DNA of 64,000 nucleotides, taken from assembly GCF_001580545.1 (NCBI RefSeq), contig NZ_LRBG01000009.1, forward strand, positions 124,001 through 188,000, given 5' to 3'. Positions 20,408-29,866 of the stretch are shown piece after piece. The notes beneath the pieces are model-generated. The model saw nothing but the letters and a program-made list of their open reading frames with translations. It was not told the origin of the DNA and did no database searches. The position numbers were made by a program, and so were the translations under genes. The stretch is from Paraburkholderia monticola. GTDB taxonomy: Bacteria > Pseudomonadota > Gammaproteobacteria > Burkholderiales > Burkholderiaceae. Each line of letters starts with the position of its first letter. Position 1 is the stretch's first letter.

Positions 20408-21718
20408 ATGACGACATACCCCACCCTCGACGCGTGGCTCACGCACCTTGAATCCGCGCATCCGGTCGGCATCGACATGGGTTTGGGCCGCATCTCCCAG
20501 GTACGTGATGCGATGCAGCTGTCGTTCGCCTGCCCGATCATCACGGTCGGCGGCACGAACGGCAAAGGCTCGACCTGCGCGATCCTCGAAGCGATCCTGC
20601 TGCGCGCGGGCTATACGGTCGGCTGCCACACTTCTCCGCATCTGCTGTCGTTCAACGAACGGGCGCGCATCAACGGCGAGATGGCAAGCGATGCCGATCT
20701 GCTGCCGCACTTCGAAATCGTCGAAGCCGCGCGCCTGAGCCTCGCCAAGCCGGTGACGCTGACCTACTTCGAATTTACGACGCTCGCGATCATGAGCCTG
20801 TTCGCGTCGCGCGGCCTCGACGCGGTGATTTTCGAAGTCGGCCTCGGCGGTCGTCTCGACGCGGTCAATATCCTCGATACCGATTGCGCGATCATCACGA
20901 GCATCGATCTCGATCACACCGACTACCTCGGCGACACACGCGACAAGATCGCGTTCGAAAAAGCCGGCATCTTCCGCCCCGGCAAGCCGGCGATCTGCGC
21001 TGACCCAATACCCCCGCAATCGCTGATCGATCACGCGGAAAAGATCGGCGCGCAATTGTGGTTGTTCGGCCGCGATTTCCGTTACGAAGGCCAGGCGGGC
21101 AGCGAGCGCCAGCAGTGGAGCTACGTCGGCCCGACGCTGCGGCGCTCGGCGCTCGCGTATCCGTCGCTGCGCGGCGCAAATCAGCTGATCAACACGTCGG
21201 CGGCGCTGGCCGGGCTCGAAGCGTTGCGCGACCGTCTGCCGGTGTCGGCGCAGGACATCCGGCTCGGCATCGCCAACGTGGATCTGCCGGGTCGTTTCCA
21301 GGTGCTGCCGGGCAAGCCGTCCATCGTGCTCGACGTCGGCCACAATCCGCATGCGGCCGCCGTGCTCGGGCAGAATCTCGGCAACATGGGCTTTTTCCCG
21401 TACACGTACGCGGTGTTCGGCGCGATGCGCGACAAGGACATCGCCGGCGTGCTCAATCATCTGAAGGGCGAGATCGACCACTGGTGCGTGACCGATCTGC
21501 CGACTCCGCGCGCCGCGTCCGCGCAAGAGCTGGAAACCGCGCTGCGCGAGCTGGGTGTGGAAGAGAGCGCCGACAGCACCATCACGCGCTACGCGACGCC
21601 GGCACAGGCTTTCCAGGACGCGCTAAAACGTGCGTCAGAGAATGATAGAATCGTGGTCTTCGGCAGTTTCTATACGGTAGCGGGTGTGATGGCCTACCGG
21701 AAATCGCAGCAACACTGA
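20408..21718 (+). CDS. folC: Dihydrofolate synthase / folylpolyglutamate synthase
   Basis: Adds L-glutamate to dihydropteroate and to folates (ATP-dependent, Mur-ligase fold). 436 residues from ATG 20408 (MTTYPTLDAWLTHLES). P-loop GGTNGKGST at 49-56 and the Mur-type KAGIFRPGKP segment with the following domain. An ATG at 20345 would add 21 unconserved residues. No strong SD is visible at either start. It lies between accD and a SPOR-domain gene, as in many proteobacteria. Confidence 0.93.
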   Translation: MTTYPTLDAWLTHLESAHPVGIDMGLGRISQVRDAMQLSFACPIITVGGTNGKGSTCAILEAILLRAGYTVGCHTSPHLLSFNERARINGEMASDADLLPHFEIVEAARLSLAKPVTLTYFEFTTLAIMSLFASRGLDAVIFEVGLGGRLDAVNILDTDCAIITSIDLDHTDYLGDTRDKIAFEKAGIFRPGKPAICADPIPPQSLIDHAEKIGAQLWLFGRDFRYEGQAGSERQQWSYVGPTLRRSALAYPSLRGANQLINTSAALAGLEALRDRLPVSAQDIRLGIANVDLPGRFQVLPGKPSIVLDVGHNPHAAAVLGQNLGNMGFFPYTYAVFGAMRDKDIAGVLNHLKGEIDHWCVTDLPTPRAASAQELETALRELGVEESADSTITRYATPAQAFQDALKRASENDRIVVFGSFYTVAGVMAYRKSQQH

Positions 21719-21747
21719 GCGGGCGCCAGGCTCGAACCAAGCGATTC

Positions 21748-22698
21748 ATGGGAATTTTCTCGTTCGGCAAGAAAGACGACGCGCCCAGCCGGCGCGGCGC
21801 AAACACCAGTTCCAATCGGGCCGCCCGGGGTGAGCGCGTCGAGCGGCGCACCCGCCGTACGGAGCGCCCCGTCGATGCAGATGCCATGCTGCTCGACCCC
21901 ACGCTGCCGGAAAAGCAGCGCGCGCGTCGCCGGCTCGTCGGTGCAATCGCACTGGTCGTCGCGGCGGTGATCATCCTGCCGATGGTGCTGGATTCGCATC
22001 CCAAGCCCGTCACCGACGACATCTCGATCGACATTCCGAGCCGCCCCGCGCCGAAGCTCGCCAGATCCACTGCCAACGAAGACGTGCAAGCTGGCGTCGC
22101 GCCGGACAATCCGCCGGCCGCCGACACCGGCGTCGCGGCGTCCAGCCTCGCGCCGGCAACGACCGCGGCGACGGCCGCAGCAACCACGGCCCCGGCCTCC
22201 GCAGCGAAGCCGGCCCAATCGGCTCAATCGAGCGCAGCGAAACAGGGCACGACCGCGACCGGCTCCGTGACCGCCGCGGCGCCCAAACCCGCCGCGAAGC
22301 CGCAAACCCAGTCGCTCGCAGCCAACACCGCACCGTCTACCGCAGCCAAGCAATCGAAGGCTCCCGCCGCCGCACCGTCACCGTCGACCGAAGACGATAC
22401 GAGCACGGCCGCGGCCAGCGCCGATGCGAACTCCGGCACGCCGGCCTCGCCGCCGGGCAACCGTTTCGCGCTTCAGCTCGGCGCCTTCGCAAACGAAGCG
22501 AGCGCACGCAGTTGGGCCGCAAAGTTGAAAGCGGCGGGCGTGCCCGCATATACCGAACACAGGAAGCAGGCCGACGGCTCGACGCTGACACTTTTGCGCG
22601 CCGGCCCGTTCGCCGACCGCGCCGCGGCGACCGCAGCGATCGCGAAGGTTCGCGAGGCGGGCCTCGTGTCGGGCTCGAACGGCAGCAGTACACAGTAA
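21748..22698 (+). CDS. SPOR-domain membrane protein (DedD-like)
   Basis: 316 residues. A cytoplasmic Arg-rich N-terminus (1-52) is followed by one membrane helix (about 53-72: RLVGAIALVVAAVIILPMVL), a long Ala/Pro/Thr-rich periplasmic linker, and a C-terminal SPOR domain (about 245-310, starting NRFALQLGAFANEASARSWA). SPOR domains bind denuded glycan strands at the division septum, so a cell-division role is likely. The folC-dedD-cvpA-purF order matches E. coli, which supports a DedD-like identity despite low sequence constraint in the linker. Confidence 0.88.
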   Translation: MGIFSFGKKDDAPSRRGANTSSNRAARGERVERRTRRTERPVDADAMLLDPTLPEKQRARRRLVGAIALVVAAVIILPMVLDSHPKPVTDDISIDIPSRPAPKLARSTANEDVQAGVAPDNPPAADTGVAASSLAPATTAATAAATTAPASAAKPAQSAQSSAAKQGTTATGSVTAAAPKPAAKPQTQSLAANTAPSTAAKQSKAPAAAPSPSTEDDTSTAAASADANSGTPASPPGNRFALQLGAFANEASARSWAAKLKAAGVPAYTEHRKQADGSTLTLLRAGPFADRAAATAAIAKVREAGLVSGSNGSSTQ

Positions 22699-22705
22699 GC
22701 GAGCG

Positions 22706-23257
22706 ATGTTCACTGCCTTCGACTACGCTGTAATGGCGGTGATTGGCTTGTCGGCGCTGCGAGGCGCCTGGCGAGGTTTGCTGTCGGAAGTGTTTGGCTT
22801 GATCGGTTGGATCGCGGCGTTCTTCCTGGCGTGCGAGTTCGTGGGCTACGTGGTGCCGTATATCCCGTCCAGCTGGCCGGGCGGTAAGTTGACCCAGTGG
22901 CTACTGGCTTTCTCGCTCGTGGTGATCGCCGTCGTGCTGGTCGCGAGCGTGGTGAGCGCGCTGCTCAGCCGCCTCGTGCAAGTCACGGGTCTGGGCGGTG
23001 CGGACCGCTCGCTCGGTTTGATGTTCGGCCTCGTACGTGGGGTCGTTCTGGTGCTGATTCTGGTCGCCCTCGCAGGCTTGACCGAACTGCCCAAAGAGGA
23101 ATTCTGGCGCAACGCGTTGCTCCGTCCCTATGCGGTCGAGGGCGTACGCGCAATGAAACCGCTGCTCCCCGAGGCGCTCGCCGCTTACGTCCATGTGGAC
23201 GGTCCGGACGCCCCGAGCAATGCGCAACAGGACTCCGGCGTACACCGGCTGCCTTGA
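22706..23257 (+). CDS. cvpA: CvpA family membrane protein
   Basis: 183 residues with four membrane helices (about 5-25, 30-52, 65-87, 100-122). It has the family start FTAFDYAVMAVIGLSALRGAWRGLLSEVFGLIGW. In E. coli CvpA is needed for colicin V production; its cellular role elsewhere concerns envelope homeostasis. It lies seven bases after the SPOR gene and 89 bases before purF, the conserved neighbourhood. The last ~20 residues are polar and variable. Confidence 0.92.
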   Translation: MFTAFDYAVMAVIGLSALRGAWRGLLSEVFGLIGWIAAFFLACEFVGYVVPYIPSSWPGGKLTQWLLAFSLVVIAVVLVASVVSALLSRLVQVTGLGGADRSLGLMFGLVRGVVLVLILVALAGLTELPKEEFWRNALLRPYAVEGVRAMKPLLPEALAAYVHVDGPDAPSNAQQDSGVHRLP

Positions 23258-23346
23258 CGTCGTAGTGCGTCCCGTCGCCTCACAGCGCGGACGCGGTCGC
23301 AAGCATCGGGCGCCATGTTGAATTTCGTACCTTTGAAGGACATGCC

Positions 23347-24897
23347 ATGTGCGGCATCGTAGGCGTAGTTTCCCACTCTCCGGTCAATCAGCTGATCTAT
23401 GACAGCCTGCTGCTGCTGCAGCACCGCGGTCAGGACGCCGCCGGCATCGCGACGGCGAACGGCAGCAACTTCCACATGCACAAGGCCAACGGCATGGTGC
23501 GCGACGTGTTCCGCACGCGCAACATGCGTAGCCTGCCGGGCACGAGCGGCATCGGCCAGGTCCGTTACCCGACCGCTGGTTCGGCGTCGAGCGAAGAAGA
23601 GGCGCAGCCGTTCTACGTGAACGCGCCGTTCGGCATCATCCTCGCGCACAACGGCAACCTGACCAACTGGCAGCAGCTGAAAGATGAGATGTTCCGCATC
23701 GATCGCCGCCACGTGAACACCAATTCCGATACCGAAGTGCTGCTCAACGTGCTCGCGCACGAGCTGCAACTGTCGAGCTCGGGTCTGCAGCTCGATCCGG
23801 CCGCGCTGTTCAAGGCGGTGTCGGGCGTGCATCGGCGGGTGCGCGGCTCGTACGCGATCGTCGCGCTGATTGCCGGCTACGGCATGCTCGCGGTGCGTGA
23901 CCCGTTCGGCATCCGTCCGCTGTGTCTCGGCAAGCAGGAAACGGCTCACGGCGTCGAGTGGATGGTGGCGTCGGAATCGGTGGCGATCGAAGGTATCGGT
24001 TTCGAATTCGTGCGCGACGTGCGGCCGGGCGAGGCGATTTTCATCGACGCCGAAGGCCAGTTGCATTCGCAGCAGTGCGCGACGACCCCGAGCCTGAACC
24101 CCTGCATCTTCGAACTCGTCTATCTGGCGCGTCCTGATTCGGTGCTCGACGGCGTGCCGGTCTACAACGTGCGTCTGCGCATGGGCGACTACCTCGCCGA
24201 GAAGATCAAGCGCGAGCTGCCTGACGTCGGGATCGACGTGGTGATGCCGATTCCCGATTCGTCGCGCCCGGCCGCGATGCAGGTCGCGAAGGCGCTCGGC
24301 GTCGAGTATCGCGAGGGCTTCTTCAAGAACCGCTACGTGGGCCGCACCTTCATCATGCCGGGCCAGGCGGTGCGCAAGAAGTCAGTGCGCCAGAAGCTGA
24401 ACGCGATGAACATCGAGTTCAAGGGCAAGAACGTGCTGATCGTCGACGATTCGATCGTGCGCGGCACGACGTCGCACGAAATCGTGCAGATGGCGCGCGA
24501 TGCAGGCGCGAACAAGGTGATTTTCGCGTCGGCGGCGCCGCCGGTGAAATTCCCGAACGTCTACGGCATCGACATGCCGACGCGCGGCGAACTGGTCGCG
24601 CATGGCCGCTCTGACGAGGAAGTCGCGCGCATGATCGGCGCGGATCACCTCGTGTATCAGGACGTCGATGCGCTGAAGCAGGCGGTGCGCGATATCAACC
24701 CGGCGCTGAAGGAGTTCGAGGCTTCGTGCTTCGACGGCAACTACGTGACCGGCGACATCACGACCGAGTACCTCGACCGCATCGAAAGCGCGCGTCTCGC
24801 GCCGTCGTCGCAATCGGATCGCGATGCCGCGAGCGATGCGATGGACGGTGGCGGCCCGGCGCGTTCGCAGCTGCATCTGCAACTATCGGTGGGCTGA
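23347..24897 (+). CDS. purF: Amidophosphoribosyltransferase
   Basis: First committed step of purine synthesis (PRPP plus glutamine to phosphoribosylamine). 516 residues. The N-terminal glutaminase nucleophile Cys2 becomes residue 1 after Met removal (MCGIVGVVSH). The C-terminal PRTase domain has the PRPP loop VLIVDDSIVRGTTS. No extra iron-sulfur cysteine set of the Bacillus type is evident. GAAGGA SD. A strong terminator follows. Confidence 0.97.
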   Translation: MCGIVGVVSHSPVNQLIYDSLLLLQHRGQDAAGIATANGSNFHMHKANGMVRDVFRTRNMRSLPGTSGIGQVRYPTAGSASSEEEAQPFYVNAPFGIILAHNGNLTNWQQLKDEMFRIDRRHVNTNSDTEVLLNVLAHELQLSSSGLQLDPAALFKAVSGVHRRVRGSYAIVALIAGYGMLAVRDPFGIRPLCLGKQETAHGVEWMVASESVAIEGIGFEFVRDVRPGEAIFIDAEGQLHSQQCATTPSLNPCIFELVYLARPDSVLDGVPVYNVRLRMGDYLAEKIKRELPDVGIDVVMPIPDSSRPAAMQVAKALGVEYREGFFKNRYVGRTFIMPGQAVRKKSVRQKLNAMNIEFKGKNVLIVDDSIVRGTTSHEIVQMARDAGANKVIFASAAPPVKFPNVYGIDMPTRGELVAHGRSDEEVARMIGADHLVYQDVDALKQAVRDINPALKEFEASCFDGNYVTGDITTEYLDRIESARLAPSSQSDRDAASDAMDGGGPARSQLHLQLSVG

Positions 24898-24934
24898 CGC
24901 ACACCGCGAGGTGAGCCTGTTCTCCCCTCACATG

Positions 24935-24970
24935 AAGCCCGCTTATGCCGACGCAAAAGCGGGCTTTTTT
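24935..24970 (+). terminator. Rho-independent terminator after purF
   Basis: Perfect 10-bp stem AAGCCCGCTT / AAGCGGGCTT, 12-base loop, then further T residues. It ends 32 bases before the metZ start, so metZ probably needs read-through or a promoter overlapping the hairpin. Confidence 0.9.
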
Positions 24971-25002
24971 GTTGCCACGGAACCTTGGAAACGAGACCCG
25001 AC

Positions 25003-26199
25003 ATGGACGACTCCCAGAACTTCGACTTCGACACGCTGGCCGTCCGTTCGGGCACCGCGCGCAGCGACTTCAACGAGCACTCGGAAGCGATCTTCCTGAC
25101 CTCGAGCTTCGTGTTCGCGAGCGCCGCCGACGCCGCCGAGCGCTTCAAGAACTCTGAAGACTATTTCACCTACTCGCGCTTTTCGAACCCGACCGTCTCG
25201 ATGTTCCAGGACCGCCTGGCCGCGCTCGAAGGCGGCGAGGCCTGTATCGCGACGGCTTCGGGCATGGCCGCGATCATGTCGGTCGTGATGTCGACGTTGC
25301 AGGCGGGTGATCACCTCGTGAGTTCACGGGCGCTGTTCGGCTCGACGCTCGGCATGTTCTCGCAGATCTTCAGCAGGTTCGGCATCACGACCACGTTCGT
25401 CGATCCGACTGACTTGCACGCGTGGAAAGACGCGGTGCGTCCCGAGACGAAGATGTTCTTCCTCGAAACGCCGTCCAACCCGTTGACTGAAGTTTCGGAT
25501 ATTGAAGCGATCGGCAAGATCGCGAAGGCCGCGAATGCGGTGTTCGTCGTCGATAACTGTTTCTGCAGTCCGGCGTTGCAGCAGCCGCTGAAACTCGGCG
25601 CGGACGTCGTCATGCATTCGGCGACCAAGTTCCTCGACGGCCAGGGCCGTGTGCTCGGCGGCGCGCTGGTCGGTTCGAAGAAATTCATCATGGAACAGGT
25701 GTTCCCGTTCGTGCGCAGCGCCGGCCCGACGCTGTCCGCGTTCAACGCGTGGGTACTGTTGAAGGGCCTGGAAACGCTGTCGTTGCGCGTCGAAAAACAG
25801 TCGGCGAATGCGCTCGAAATCGCGCGCTGGCTCGACTCGCATCCGGCCGTGAATCGCGTGTTCTACCCGGGGCTCGAATCGCATCCGCAGCACGCGCTCG
25901 CGATGCGTCAGCAGAAGTCGGGCGGTGCGATCGTGTCGTTCGAATTGAAGGGCGAGACGCCCGAGCAGATGCGCGCGAACGCATGGCGCGTGATCGACGG
26001 CACGAAGGTCTGCTCGATCACCGGCAACCTCGGCGACACGCGTACGACGATCACGCATCCGGCGACCACCACGCACGGCCGCATCACGCCCGAAGCGCGC
26101 GCGGCGGCGGGTATCAGCGAAGGGTTGATCCGGCTGGCGGTGGGGCTCGAAAACGCCGGCGATATTCGTGCGGATTTGCAGCGCGGACTAGAAGGCTGA
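25003..26199 (+). CDS. metZ: O-succinylhomoserine sulfhydrylase
   Basis: PLP enzyme of the Cys/Met metabolism family that makes homocysteine directly from O-succinylhomoserine and sulfide. 398 residues from ATG 25003 (MDDSQNFDFDTLAVRSG), with a GGAAACGAG SD. A TTG at 24985 could add six residues. PLP lysine Lys209 in MHSATKFLDGQGR. Signature NPTVSMFQDRLAALEGGE. The purF-metZ adjacency is typical of beta- and gamma-proteobacteria. Discrimination from O-acetylhomoserine sulfhydrylase rests on this context and overall similarity. Confidence 0.92.
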   Translation: MDDSQNFDFDTLAVRSGTARSDFNEHSEAIFLTSSFVFASAADAAERFKNSEDYFTYSRFSNPTVSMFQDRLAALEGGEACIATASGMAAIMSVVMSTLQAGDHLVSSRALFGSTLGMFSQIFSRFGITTTFVDPTDLHAWKDAVRPETKMFFLETPSNPLTEVSDIEAIGKIAKAANAVFVVDNCFCSPALQQPLKLGADVVMHSATKFLDGQGRVLGGALVGSKKFIMEQVFPFVRSAGPTLSAFNAWVLLKGLETLSLRVEKQSANALEIARWLDSHPAVNRVFYPGLESHPQHALAMRQQKSGGAIVSFELKGETPEQMRANAWRVIDGTKVCSITGNLGDTRTTITHPATTTHGRITPEARAAAGISEGLIRLAVGLENAGDIRADLQRGLEG

Positions 26200-26217
26200 T
26201 CAGCGCGCTCGACGCGC

Positions 26218-27006
26218 TCAGTGCCGCAACGCGCGCCACTGCCCGGGCGCCAGCCCAAAACGCCGCGTAAACGCGTGCGTATAAGCGCTTTGATCGCCGA
26301 AGCCGATCTCGAGCGCGATATCGGTCAACGAAAGACGCGGGTCCGCTAGCAACGTGATCGACGTGTCGAGCCGCAATCGTTGCAAATAACGATGCGGCGT
26401 CTCGCCGAACGCATCGATAAACAATTGATGAAAACGCCGCATGCCGAAGCCGCAATGCGCGGCGAGGTCCGCGATCCGCAGCGGTTCGGACAGATGCGCG
26501 CGCAGCCAGCGGTCGATGCGCGCGAAATCGAGACCCATGCGGTTCGCCTGCGCACCGGCGAGCGCGGCGGGATCGGCGACGAGCGCGGCGCCCAGACGCG
26601 CCGCGGCGTCCCAATGGAAACGGCGCTGATCGAAGGCATCAGCTTGCGCTTCGTCCACGCCGTGCGCCGCATGCGCGGCAATCCGATGCACGAGCTGCGC
26701 GAGCGACGCATCGAGCGTGACGGCGCGCGCGCGTTCGAACAGCCGCTCGGGCACCGCCAGCGACGCGGCCGGCAAATCGAGCACGAGCTGCCGGTTCGTG
26801 CCGACGCCCGCGTAATCGTGCCGAGCGCCCGCCGGGATCAGCCATGCGGAACCGGCGTCGATCTGCTGCGCGACGCCGTCTACCGCCATCACCATCGCGC
26901 CGTCCAGCCCGAGCACGACCTGATGAAAGTCGTGCACGTCCGACGCTTCGATCGCGCCATAGCAGCGCAGCGAAACGGTAGGGGCGGTGACGGCGGCGTG
27001 GCTCAT
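26218..27006 (-). CDS. AraC family transcriptional regulator
   Basis: 262 residues. An N-terminal cupin-like sensing domain (about 15-120: GSAWLIPAGARHDYAG) precedes a C-terminal double helix-turn-helix (about 165-258) with the family motif IALEIGFGDQSAYTHAFTRRFGLAPGQWR. Convergent with metZ, 18 bases apart, and 19 bases downstream of the FKBP gene on the same strand, so possibly co-transcribed with it. Ligand and targets cannot be told from the sequence. Confidence 0.9.
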   Translation of the reverse strand: MSHAAVTAPTVSLRCYGAIEASDVHDFHQVVLGLDGAMVMAVDGVAQQIDAGSAWLIPAGARHDYAGVGTNRQLVLDLPAASLAVPERLFERARAVTLDASLAQLVHRIAAHAAHGVDEAQADAFDQRRFHWDAAARLGAALVADPAALAGAQANRMGLDFARIDRWLRAHLSEPLRIADLAAHCGFGMRRFHQLFIDAFGETPHRYLQRLRLDTSITLLADPRLSLTDIALEIGFGDQSAYTHAFTRRFGLAPGQWRALRH

Positions 27007-27025
27007 GACAACACTTCGGTGAAAC

Positions 27026-27367
27026 TCAGACTTCGAGCAGCTCGACTTCGAACACGAGCGTCGCGTTCGGCGGAATCACGCCGCCTGCGCCGCGCACGCC
27101 GTAGCCGAGTTGCGGCGGAATGGTCAGCTTGCGCTTGCCGCCGACCTTCATGCCTTGCACGCCTTCGTCCCAGCCCTTGATGACCATGCCGCCGCCCAGC
27201 ACGAATGCGAACGGGTCATTGCGGTCTTTGCTCGAATCGAACTTCTGGCCGTCAGTCAGCCAGCCCGTGTAGTGCACGGTCACGGTCTTGCCGGCCACGG
27301 CTTCGGCGCCGGTGCCTTCCACGAGGTCTTCGTATTTCAGGCCGGATTCGGTCGTCACAGTCGACAT
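27026..27367 (-). CDS. FKBP-type peptidyl-prolyl cis-trans isomerase
   Basis: 113 residues, a single FKBP domain without signal peptide, so cytoplasmic. Conserved active-site elements: [45 protein letters not shown] and the C-terminal [14 protein letters not shown]. The length fits small Burkholderia/Neisseria FKBPs. GGAG SD eight bases before the ATG. Divergent from the kinase-like gene. Confidence 0.95.
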   Translation of the reverse strand: MSTVTTESGLKYEDLVEGTGAEAVAGKTVTVHYTGWLTDGQKFDSSKDRNDPFAFVLGGGMVIKGWDEGVQGMKVGGKRKLTIPPQLGYGVRGAGGVIPPNATLVFEVELLEV

Positions 27368-27570
27368 GCGTTGCTCCTCAATTCAAAACGTAAAAGCGAC
27401 ATTGTAGGCGCGTTGAGGCCAATCGCCGAATCCTGCCGGGTTGTGTCGGATCGAGCAGATGGCACACGGATTGCGTCCTGCCTCGCCGCCTACCGGACTG
27501 GTCGGCCCGGACGGGATGCCTATAATGAGGCTTCCTGCCATCAACCAGCATTGCCTGAGAGGACTCGATC

Positions 27571-28392
27571 GTGACTACGTCACCCACCGGGACTGCTGGC
27601 GCCCAGCCGGCGTCCGCCGGCTTCGTCATCTCCGAACGCAGCGCGCTCCTGCGCGCGGAAACCGCGTTGTTCATGCGCGATCATGTGTTGTCGCTGGTAT
27701 CGCACGACTTGCGCGGTCCATTGAATGCGATTCATAGCTGGGCGTATGTTCTCGAGCGCAAGCTCGACGCGAACGATCCCAATTCGCAGCGCGCGATCAC
27801 CGGCATTCGCAGCGGCGTCGATCAGCAGGTGAAGCTGCTCGAGACGATCGTCGATGCGACGCGCGCCGAAACGAAATCGCTTGCGCTGCACTACGAACCC
27901 TTTCCGCTGCATCCGCTGCTCGACGAGACCGTCGAGGAAGTCCGCACTGGCCTCGCCCGCTCGCGCGGCGTGGAAGTGCGGCTCGACTCGCAGCTCGCCA
28001 CCGAGCAACTGAACGGTGACCGCGCCCGCCTCGCCGCGGCGCTATGGCTCATGCTGACGTTCGCCACCGAAGCGAGCGCGCGCGACGCCGAGGTTGCACT
28101 GGCCGCGCGCGTCGACAACGGCACATGGCACGCGAGCGTCACGTACCAGACGAACGATGCGGCATTGAACGACGCCGCGCTGCCACATGTGCTCGAAGCG
28201 TTCGCGCGCAAGCAGGCAGGTGAGCCGCGCGAGGCGAAGCGCATCGCATGGGTGTTCGCGTTGTGCAAGCGCGTCGCGGAGGCGCACGGCGGCAACTTCG
28301 AGCAAGTCGATCCGACCGAAGCGGGCAGCGTCGCGGCGACCGCCGCCACGCTCGTGCTGCGCGTACCGATGAGCGCGACGGCACCGAAATGA
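27571..28392 (+). CDS. Soluble histidine-kinase-like protein with degenerate ATPase domain
   Basis: 273 residues, GTG start with a GAGAGGA SD; TATAAT at 27521-27526 is a likely -10. A short N-terminus leads into a HisKA dimerisation helix with His45 in SLVSHDLRGPLNAIHSW, an intact H-box. The C-terminal half aligns by order with HATPase_c (about 120-268). The N-box region reads RLAAALWLMLTFATEAS, lacking the usual Asn, and the G-box lacks its glycines (AKRIAWVFALCKRVAEAHGG). No membrane segment or sensor domain is seen and no response regulator lies adjacent. It may accept or relay phosphate, or dimerise, rather than act as a kinase. That is inference. Confidence 0.75.
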   Translation: MTTSPTGTAGAQPASAGFVISERSALLRAETALFMRDHVLSLVSHDLRGPLNAIHSWAYVLERKLDANDPNSQRAITGIRSGVDQQVKLLETIVDATRAETKSLALHYEPFPLHPLLDETVEEVRTGLARSRGVEVRLDSQLATEQLNGDRARLAAALWLMLTFATEASARDAEVALAARVDNGTWHASVTYQTNDAALNDAALPHVLEAFARKQAGEPREAKRIAWVFALCKRVAEAHGGNFEQVDPTEAGSVAATAATLVLRVPMSATAPK

Positions 28393-28483
28393 GTGCCGCG
28401 CGCGAATGCGTTGGCGCACGATAAATATTTCATCGAGCTTTCAGTCTCTATACTGACGACTTTTGTTGCCGGAGCCCCTCGCT

Positions 28484-29827
28484 TTGATCCAGGTTGTCGC
28501 CCTCATCGGTGCAGCGTTTCTGGTTGCCCTCAACGGCTTTTTCGTTGCCGCCGAATTCGGTCTGGTCAAACTGCGGCAGACCCGCGTGCAAAGCCTCGCC
28601 ACCCGGCATGGCATGCGCGGACGTCTGCTCGCGAAGGTGCACGGACAGCTCGACGCTTATCTCTCGGCGTGCCAGCTCGGCATCACGCTCGCGTCGCTCG
28701 GGCTCGGCTGGATCGGCGAACCCGCGTTCGCGCAACTGCTGATGCCGCTGTTCGCGATCATCGGCGTCGAGTCGGAGCAGTTGATCCACGGCATCTCGCT
28801 GTTCTTCGCGTTCTCGTGCATTTCGTTCCTGCATATCGTGGTCGGCGAACTCGCGCCGAAATCGCTGGCGATTCGCGAGGCGGAGAAGATTTCGCTGTGG
28901 GCGGCCATGCCGCTGTACGCCTTCTATTGGGTGATGTACCCGGCTATCTGGGTGCTCAACAAAAGCGCGAACACCGTGCTGAAAGCTGCGGGGCTCGATA
29001 GCGAGCACGGCCACGACTCGCATTACTCCACCGAAGAACTGAAGCTGATCCTGCGCGGCCGCCGCGCGAACGTCGCGAGCGAATTCGGTTCGTCGGCCGG
29101 CGCGTATAGCCAGGACGAATGGAACACGATCGCGCATTCGCTCGATTTCTCGCGCATGACCGTATCGGACCTGATGCGGCCGTCGCATGAAATGGTCGGC
29201 CTGCGACGCGATTTGCCGCTGCGCGAGAACATGCAGGTGGTCGCGCGGCATCGTTTCAGCCGCTATCCGCTGTTCGAGGATGCATCGGGCGAGCGCGTGG
29301 CCGGCATGATCCATCTGAAGGACCTGCTGCTTGCGCGCCAGGCGGGCAGCACGCTCGACGACCTGTCGCGCTACGTGCGGCCCGTGCAGTACGTGAAGCC
29401 AGAGATGCCGGCGCTGGAGCTGTTCCGGCGCTTTCGCAAGGGCGCGCCGCACTTCGCGCTGGTCGGCCACAAGAACGCGAAGCCGATCGGCTTCCTCACG
29501 CTCGACAACCTGCTCGGCGCGCTGGTCGGGCAGATCCACGACGAATTCCGCCAGGGCGACGCCGACTGGACGCGCATGGACGACGGCACGCTGATGGGCA
29601 AGGGCAGCTTGCCGGTGGTATCGCTCGAACGCGCGCTGGGTATCGACATCGATGAAGGCAAGGCCGAATCGGTCGGCGGCCTCGTGATCCAGGCGCTCAA
29701 CGATCTGCCGGGCGAAGGGCAGCGCGTCGAGTTCGAAGACTTCGACGTCGTCGTCAAGAAGATGAAGGGACCGCGCATCGTGCTCGTGCGCGTGTATCCG
29801 AAGGTGTTCGACGACGAGGGCGGTTGA
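28484..29827 (+). CDS. CNNM/CorC (HlyC) family membrane protein with CBS pair
   Basis: 447 residues from TTG 28484, chosen because GGAG lies nine bases upstream and the protein then begins MIQVVALIGAAFLVALNGFF. TTG at 28463 or 28466 are alternatives. Order: DUF21/CNNM transmembrane domain (about 1-190, AAEFGLVKLRQTRVQ motif), two CBS domains (about 210-335, VSDLMRPSHEMVGL), and a C-terminal CorC_HlyC domain (about 350-435). The family is linked to magnesium/cobalt efflux; hemolysin labels are historical. Convergent with treY. Confidence 0.88.
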   Translation: MIQVVALIGAAFLVALNGFFVAAEFGLVKLRQTRVQSLATRHGMRGRLLAKVHGQLDAYLSACQLGITLASLGLGWIGEPAFAQLLMPLFAIIGVESEQLIHGISLFFAFSCISFLHIVVGELAPKSLAIREAEKISLWAAMPLYAFYWVMYPAIWVLNKSANTVLKAAGLDSEHGHDSHYSTEELKLILRGRRANVASEFGSSAGAYSQDEWNTIAHSLDFSRMTVSDLMRPSHEMVGLRRDLPLRENMQVVARHRFSRYPLFEDASGERVAGMIHLKDLLLARQAGSTLDDLSRYVRPVQYVKPEMPALELFRRFRKGAPHFALVGHKNAKPIGFLTLDNLLGALVGQIHDEFRQGDADWTRMDDGTLMGKGSLPVVSLERALGIDIDEGKAESVGGLVIQALNDLPGEGQRVEFEDFDVVVKKMKGPRIVLVRVYPKVFDDEGG

Positions 29828-29855
29828 GGCGCGAGCCAACCTCACGCCTCAGCCG
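29821..29855. terminator. Hairpin between convergent genes
   Basis: CGGTTGAGGCG pairs with CGCCTCAGCCG (one G-U), overlapping the stop of the CNNM gene and lying just past the treY stop on the other strand. No clear U-run on either side, so its role as shared terminator is tentative. Confidence 0.35.
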
Positions 29856-29866
29856 GTCTCACCGCG

